Assembly (NCBI GenBank): GCA_009731375.1
Contig: BJOX01000303.1
Coordinates: 151,406-215,405, forward strand
Length of the DNA: 64,000 nt
Direction of reading: 5' to 3'
Origin: Paulinella micropora
Taxonomy: Eukaryota > Cercozoa > Imbricatea > Euglyphida
Shown: positions 57,360 through 64,000 of the stretch, in pieces
How positions within the stretch are numbered: position 1 is the first letter of the stretch
Layout of the letters: each line of letters starts with the position of its first letter
Notes under the pieces: model-generated
The model's input: the letters and a program-made list of their open reading frames with translations, nothing else
Databases searched by the model: none
What the model was told of the DNA's origin: nothing
Translations under genes and position numbers: made by a program

Positions 57360-58148
57360 TACATACATACATACATACATACATACATACATACACATAC
57401 ATAGATACATACATGTATACATAGATGCATACATTGATACATAGATACATACATAGATACATACATACATACATGCATGCATACATACATGCATGCATAC
57501 ATACATACATATATTATCTATCTGTCTATCTATCTCTCACTCTCTCTATCTATCTATCTATCTGTCTCTCTCTTCTCTCTCTCTCTCCCTCTCTCTCTCT
57601 CTTTCTCTCTTCTTCTTCTTCTTCGCTTTTATTGAGAGAACAATTTTACATCGGACTCAGGGAACGTCCACGTGAAAAGTATAGCTAGTAAGTTATACCT
57701 TTATCTAAGGTGGAAACCTAGTTATTCAGTTGATTGTATTAAAGGAAAATATTAAATTTGTATTTAGCGGCTCGGTATTATATATATCTAGTATTAATAT
57801 TATTAATATTAATATTTATGTTTAGATGTATTCAGTAGTGATAATATTATAATATGATATGAATATATATGTTATTGTAAAAGTGTAGTAGTTTATGTCT
57901 GGCGGCCCCCCTCTCTTTTCTTTTTCGTGAGAAAAAGTGAAAGAGAGGAGGAAGTTGGGGCTGTGCGTGGTTGACCATGTACGTTGGCTGATCCGGAGAG
58001 TTCTCCTTCAAGTAGCAGACAGGGGAGCAAACTTGTTGTTCCATCGTTTTTTTTTTTTTTTTTTTGCGAGTGTTTATATTTATAGATATTATGATGTTTG
58101 AGTAGGTATGTCATTAGTGCTGTTTTGAATGGTTTTATTTTTGTTTCA

Positions 58149-58183
<35 letters not shown>

Positions 58184-58425
58184 TCTCCGTCTCCACCTTG
58201 TTGTCTGTCGAAGGAGAGCGTGGAGGCAGGGCTCTCCAGCAGAAACGCAGCCGGGTCATACGCCAACGACTAGACACAACATACACACATAGATACATAC
58301 ATACGTACATGCATACATGCATACATGCATGCATACATGCATGGCATGGCATGGCATGGCATGGCATGGCATGCATGCATGCATGCATACATACATACAT
58401 ACATACATACATACATTACATTACA

Positions 58426-58456
<31 letters not shown>

Positions 58457-58900
58457 CATGCATGCAGCATACATACATACATACATACATACATGCATGC
58501 ATACGTGCATGCATGCATGCATGCATGCATACATACATACATACATGCATGCATGCATGCATGTATGCATACATACATGCATGCATGCATGCATACATAC
58601 ATACATACATACATACATTCATGCATGCATACATACATACATACATGCATGATGCATACATACATACATGCATACATACATGCATGCATGCATGCATGCA
58701 TGCATGCATGCATGCATGCATACATGCATGCATGCATGCATACATACATACATACATACATACATACATACATACATACATACATACATACATACATACA
58801 TACATACATACATACGTACATGCATATATACATACATATACATCTCTCTGTGACCTGTGTTGGTGTGGGTGTGTTTGTTGCGACGGCTGCCACCGCTTCC
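57360..58900. repeat. CATA/CATG and CT microsatellites with short unique segments
   Basis: CATA at 57,360-57,510, TATC/CT to 57,615, unique AT-rich sequence 57,640-58,140 without a gene, CT tract, GGCAT and then 560 bases of CATA/CATG tetramers (58,300-58,850). Confidence 0.85.
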
Positions 58901-59060
58901 AGAGAAGGCAGCAGAGCGCCCCAGCCTGTGTGCAGCAGTCGCGTGTGTGTCTAGTGTGTAGACATGTATGCACGGTAGTATGTCATCGCTATGCCACCGC
59001 TTCCAGAGAAGGCAGCAGAGCGCCCCAGCCTGTGCAGCAGTCGCGTGTGTGTGTCTAGTA
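58885..59060 (-). repeat. Duplicated exon-like island
   Basis: CACCGCTTCCAGAGAAGGCA followed by GCAGAGCGCCCCAGC occurs at 58,893 and 58,996. On the minus strand each has acceptor CACAG and donor GTGGCA around about 32 bases. Probably a duplicated small exon; phase not determined. Confidence 0.4.
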
Positions 59061-59105
59061 TGTAGACATGTATGCATGGTAGTATGTCAGTTTCTATGGC
59101 ATGTA

Positions 59106-59142
<37 letters not shown>

Positions 59143-59411
59143 GTGTAGCGTGGCCCAGGTCACCTAGTCGCAGCTGTGTAGTGTGTGTGTGTGTGTGTGC
59201 GTGTGTGTGTAGATGCGCTGACACTGGGAAAGAACGACAGCGAGTATGTATGTATGTATGTATGTATGTATGTATGTATGTATGTGTATGCATGTCTGTA
59301 TGTTGTGTATGTATCTATCTCTGCATGTGGCGTAGTGCAGATATCCTAGTCTTAGCTGTGTGTGCAGTGTCAACACATTGATGTATGTATAGTATGTATG
59401 CCTGTATGTAC

Positions 59412-59487
59412 CGTAGGGCAGGTCTGCTAGTCTTAGCTGTGTGTAGATGCGCTGGAACTGGGACAACGTGGGGGAGTCAGCCGTGCG
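59412..59487 (-). CDS. Candidate exon with degraded tandem copies
   Basis: Acceptor CTGCGCAG, donor GTACAT, 25 codons plus one base: RTADSPTLSQFQRIYTQLR, then LADLPY. Partial copies (QLRLGYLHYA, QLRLGDLGHA, SQCQRIYT) follow at about 59,335-59,355, 59,155-59,180 and 59,205-59,235, separated by GTAT tracts. Confidence 0.5.
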
Positions 59488-59633
59488 CTGCGCAGAACAC
59501 ACACACACACACACATTATCATACATATGTATGCACGTATGCATGCATTTGAAATGCAGCTTCCACGCTGCCCCCCCCCCCCCTGCAGAGGTAGCTAGCT
59601 AGCTATGCCACCTGCATAACCAGCTAGCTAGCG

Positions 59634-62600
59634 ATGCGACTATCTCTGCATGTTTTGTCTGGAGCTTGTATCCGGAAGACCTCCAAGGCCAACACAACGA
59701 CTGTGAGCGGGTGTGATGAATGGAACATGGTGCTTCGGTTGATGCTGGCCGACTTACGGGCAGCCCCCAAGATTACTGGCAATATAAAGACTCTTATCAT
59801 CTTCTCCACTGACATCCGCAAGGCCTTTGACCGTGCGGAGCTCACGTACATCTGCGAAGCGTATTCCCACGTGGTGGCGCAAGAGCAGGAATTCCCCGAA
59901 ATGTTCGCTTTCCTCCGCCACCGTTTCAAAGACTCCCCGCTCAAGCTCAAGACCCCGGACATTTCAGGGAAGACTGTTATTCTGCCGGAAGAAATTCTTC
60001 GCTCGCGAGGGATCCCGCAAGGAGGATCGCTAAGCCCTGGCACGTATGGAGTGCTAGACGAGTACATCACCCGCCTGTGCCCTACCCAGCAATTTATGCC
60101 AGCCGGGTATCGCTTCTACGACGGAACGGACCGCGACCGATCCCAGAACACCTCCGTCTACCCCTTGAGACCCCCGCTGACCGCTGACCACAAATTTGCT
60201 GATGACAACTGGGCAGCCATTGGAGGGGATGGTCCACCTGAGCAATACTTTCCCGAGGCACAAAAAGGTTTCTCCCTCCTCTACACGCAACTACGGGCTG
60301 CACGCCAGATATGTGCAGCGGAGAAATGTTCAGTCATCTGCCTAGTCAGCGAAGTGGGAAAAGGTGTGTATGCTGTCCCGATCTCGCTTTCCGCACCAGG
60401 CCGAGGCTCGTCCCGTGGCCCCACCAAGATCAGAAACCGCTCGGCATTCGAAGTCTTTCGGTCTTTGGGCCTTCACACCGACGGCAACAACAACCCGCAG
60501 ATCCAAAGAGACTACGCGATTGCGAAGTTCGTGGCTACTGCCCGGATGATTCACAGCCTCGACCTCTCACTGGCAAGGAAACGGAAAGCTCTCATCAGTC
60601 TCCTCACCAGCAGCCTGGATTTCTCCTTTGGATGGACCCCTTTCCCCCAGAAGTTACTAAGGGAGCTAGACACAGCCTTCCGGGACCACATCCGGGAGAC
60701 TCTCCAGCTTTCTCACCAGGAGATTCCCAACGCGGTGCTATACGGCCCCATAGGAGCAGGGGGGGGTTTTGGTCTCCACCAGTTCTCAACCCGGTACTAC
60801 CTGAGGAATTTCACGGTGTTCATCAAATACCTCCTTTCGACTGACCCATACGTTCAATATGCGGTCGACGCACATCTACGCCTAGCATGGGACTACTACT
60901 TCCCCAGGAACGGAGATCTGTGCCCTCAGCGACCCCCCCTCCGTGGTCGCCGAACTGCTTCCAGCGGCTCACGCACCCAACAGCCGCCCAGCACTCGCTT
61001 CTTGTTCCGATGGGCAGGGGATGGCGGACCACGCCCGCCACCGATTTATCCACCACTCCACCCGCCGGACATTTGGCGAATGCACTCGGTGTTCCACGGA
61101 GTCGAGGCCCCCACTGACTGCATCATCCCGGCCTTTTACCCGCGGTTTGTTAACGCTATGAATAGGGGAGCACTCAAGGACGAGGCCCCCATGCCCGAGG
61201 ACATCAACAAGCAGTGCCCCAAGCTTCCTGACCCTCCAGACCAGCCTTTCCTAGGATGGCAAGGGCACCTGCACCTGATCAAGGAGGACCGCCGCGACGG
61301 ACTTATGGTGCTTCACTGGATTCGAGCCTGCAGAGCACTGGGCATCGGCATAAACCCTCGCATCCCTCCCGGACATGTTAGTGACTCTTCATGGCCAGAA
61401 GGGCGACAGCAGCAATCCGATGCGGAGCACAGCCTCGCCCAATTCAGGGAGGCATATGACGTTCCCCCAGCCCGTATCGAATGGGACGCTCTGGAAATCC
61501 CAGTTGTTATCTCCGTCACTAACTTTCTCACCAAGGAAACGGTCGCTCCGGGGACAGTAGACCAAGCCATCGCCCTAGTCAAGAAGAATTGGGCGTCCTA
61601 CAACTTATGGAAGCTTCGACAGAGGTGTTCGGAAGACGCAAATAAACTAAAGGCTGCGCCCCGTTTTGGCCTAACATGGGGGATCCGTTCTGAAATACGC
61701 AAGCCTTTCCAGGCCATCACCAACCAGTTCCTCCAACCCAACGGCGGCCTCTCGGTGAGGGAGGTAGCCATCGTACTAAAATGCCAGCTCGATGTCTGGC
61801 CCACCCCGGCTAGAATTAGCACTGTGATCTCCAAGGGCGCCACCTCGACCTCCTGCCCCTATGGCTGCAAGGTCACTGGAAGCATCAGCCACTATTTGCT
61901 ATCCAAATCCTCCTTCCACTCGGAGGCCCTCAAGTCTCTCCTGGATCAGCGGCACTCCAAATGCAGGCAGTGGATCCGAAGCTGCTTGGAGCGTTTAGAT
62001 AACGACGATGGCATAGCTCCGGATCGCAAGGTCTTCGTTATAGGGGAGGAGGGTGCTTTCCCCCGACCGAGGCAAGATAGTCCCCCCCCGTCCGTTGACG
62101 AGGTTCTCCCCGTCCCGGAGGGAGCTCCCCCCCCTTCTGATCAGGCCCCCCCCTCTGCCTTCGCTCACCCCGCCGCGCAGGTAATGGTAGACATGGCGGG
62201 ACCGGGGTTCTCCCACAAGATAGATCTCCTGGTCACTGCCACCCGTAGATCGAACCACGTTACGCTGGTAGACTACACTACCCGGGAGGATCAATGGCTG
62301 GTACGCGAAGATGACTCTTGTCTCCCCACGAGACAGTCGCCAGAGGAGCGGCGGGATACCTGGGACCGAGATGGCCACAGGATTTCCCCCCCTTACCGAC
62401 CGAAGGACCCAAACGCGTTTCGGGGAGAAGACCCGCCCAACACCTGGCCAGCTATCCCTTGGAAATCCCGACAGGCATGGGGTTATAATCCGAGGGCCAT
62501 CTATGACCACCGGTACCTCCCACTCGAAGAAGCGATCCAAAGGCAGTCCATTGGAGGCCGACCTATGACTACCAGCCTGCTAGTTATCGCTATGGCCAGC

Positions 62601-62918
62601 TTAGCCTACCAGCAAGTCAGACGACCCACTGGCACACCAGCCCTCCTATGGAGTCTCCTTTCCTCTCACCCTGGACTCCCCATCGACTCCCACCATTCCT
62701 CGGGGCCACGGAACCAAAGGGGCCTAACCCTGGCTTTAGATTTGAATTCCTCTCCCCCCCCATCCAGCCTTCCGCTCATCTCTTTCTCCCGACCGAGCCT
62801 CCGCCCGCTCAGAGTCACTGGGAAGGTACTCCGCCCTGTCTGTGTCTCCCCTTTCAGGGATTTGCATGGCCATGGGAAAGAAGGGCACGTGAAGGTTAGG
62901 CTTTTCATCTTCTTCTGA
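59634..62918 (+). mobile_element. 5'-truncated non-LTR retrotransposon with RLE-type endonuclease
   Basis: A 1,094-codon frame, interrupted by no stops, ending TGA. RT motifs: A with STDIRKAFDRA (residue ~58), B with RGIPQGGSLSPG (~125), C with FADDNW (~188). The N-terminal RT motifs are absent, so the 5' end is truncated at the microsatellite. At residue 741 CPYGCKVTGSISH matches the C-x3-C-x7-H part of the zinc knuckle of R2-like elements, but the expected last Cys is Lys. Further on, HKIDLLVTATRRSN and TLVDYTTRED (862-886) fit the PD-(D/E)xK restriction-like endonuclease. RLE elements integrate by target-primed reverse transcription, often at fixed sites. Frame integrity suggests recent activity. 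Confidence 0.8.
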
Positions 62919-62937
62919 CTTCTCTCTCTCGAAGGGC

Positions 62938-63232
62938 TTGGTTAAAATTTTCAAACTCAGCGGCCAGGAAGTTTTTCTGGTCAACGGTGGGGACGGTTCC
63001 ATGGGGGGACGGACGGACCAGGCTCGAGCTATCCTTCTAGCCTTGGACCACGTTTCCCTGCAGGACCCCTCTTTTCTTCGATGCAGATGGATCCCCGTGG
63101 GCCGGATCGAGGTAGGATTGGTGTCCCTGCGACGTTCCGCACTTGATGTGGCCCTGGATGGGAGTCCCGCTTCGGTCTGGACGAGGATGCCTAGCGGATA
63201 CGGGACGATTTGGGAGTTGCGTCTCGATGGAG
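62938..63232 (+). CDS. Open frame after the retrotransposon, cut by gap
   Basis: A frame from the codon at 62,938 (MVKIFKLSGQEVFLVNGGDG) is open for 98 codons until the N block. It starts 17 bases after the TGA of the retrotransposon frame. It may be part of the element's 3' region, reached by frameshift, or an unrelated host sequence. No family recognised. Confidence 0.3.
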
Positions 63233-63672
63233 NNNNNNNNNNNNNNNNNNNNNNNNNNNNNNNNNNNNNNNNNNNNNNNNNNNNNNNNNNNNNNNNNNNN
63301 NNNNNNNNNNNNNNNNNNNNNNNNNNNNNNNNNNNNNNNNNNNNNNNNNNNNNNNNNNNNNNNNNNNNNNNNNNNNNNNNNNNNNNNNNNNNNNNNNNNN
63401 NNNNNNNNNNNNNNNNNNNNNNNNNNNNNNNNNNNNNNNNNNNNNNNNNNNNNNNNNNNNNNNNNNNNNNNNNNNNNNNNNNNNNNNNNNNNNNNNNNNN
63501 NNNNNNNNNNNNNNNNNNNNNNNNNNNNNNNNNNNNNNNNNNNNNNNNNNNNNNNNNNNNNNNNNNNNNNNNNNNNNNNNNNNNNNNNNNNNNNNNNNNN
63601 NNNNNNNNNNNNNNNNNNNNNNNNNNNNNNNNNNNNNNNNNNNNNNNNNNNNNNNNNNNNNNNNNNNNNNNN
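63233..63672. other. Sequence gap (440 N)
   Basis: N block; the following 330 bases to the window end are AT-rich with no gene visible. Confidence 0.95.
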
Positions 63673-64000
63673 ACAGAATGGTAATACTCATTTGATTCTA
63701 GGCATTCCAGACTATGATTCGCGAATACTCTAGAAAGTGTCCTTGTCAGTAATAAAGGTATTAATAACTGTCCGGCCTATGAACTTGCCTATGACTAAGA
63801 CTATCCAAATTACCGGTAAATTGACTAGGTGGAGTAACGGGTATTAATAGTACATTACAACGCTCCCCATTAGTCGCAAGTCATAGGCTATATTAGTGTG
63901 TAAATATGAAAAAATAGTGTTGAGGATCAGTTATGGGTTACCCGAAGGTTAAATATCAACTCCCATTTACATCACATCCTCTATGTATGTATATATGTGT

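Overview
The window looks like nuclear DNA of a eukaryote, probably a protist or alga. It has GT-AG introns, decayed LTR and non-LTR retrotransposons, internal TTAGGG-type arrays and an extreme load of microsatellites. It carries an integrated, decaying virus of the polinton-like (PLV)/adintovirus grade, which is itself interrupted by a large DNA transposon. No rRNA, tRNA or CRISPR was seen.

Viral block, about 1-13,698 and 32,527-36,149. The genes are compact, GC-rich, separated by short A/T-rich spacers and lie on both strands. Recognisable members are a double-jelly-roll-like major capsid protein, a minor capsid/penton-like protein, a spike-like protein, a very long fibre with YadA-like and discoidin-like modules, a RuvC-like Holliday junction resolvase, an HMG/YABBY-like protein, a SLATT-like two-TM protein and the ribonucleotide reductase small subunit. 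There are also several small membrane, basic and zinc-ribbon proteins. At least two viral genes appear to contain short introns. Frameshifts and in-frame TAG codons suggest a degraded endogenous copy or assembly errors. The DNA polymerase and packaging ATPase are not in the window; the element continues off the left edge.

Transposon, 13,699-32,526 (18.8 kb). It has terminal inverted repeats starting ACACGTTCGC and a 4-bp CTTG target duplication, and it sits inside the fibre gene. Inside are a plus-strand multi-exon gene with a DDD-type integrase-like triad and a SAP-like C-terminus, two minus-strand multi-exon genes (one ending in a cysteine-rich finger), a 553-bp satellite carrying TTAGGG arrays, dispersed GC-rich palindromic minisatellites and triplet/dinucleotide tracts.

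Right of the virus, 36.2-37.5 kb is an array of about 82-bp hairpin-forming repeats, then AT-rich DNA without genes. A Ty3/Gypsy polyprotein follows (39.6-43.3 kb), internally deleted so that a gag-like region is fused to the end of RT. From 45.6 to 59.5 kb the DNA seems at first to be solid microsatellite, but short non-repetitive islands on the minus strand have splice sites and compatible phases. I read it as one or more host genes (PAN/Apple domain at the 3' end, a TM-encoding exon, acidic exons) whose introns are almost pure microsatellite and some of whose exons are tandemly duplicated. A 5'-truncated non-LTR retrotransposon with a restriction-like endonuclease domain fills 59.6-62.9 kb.
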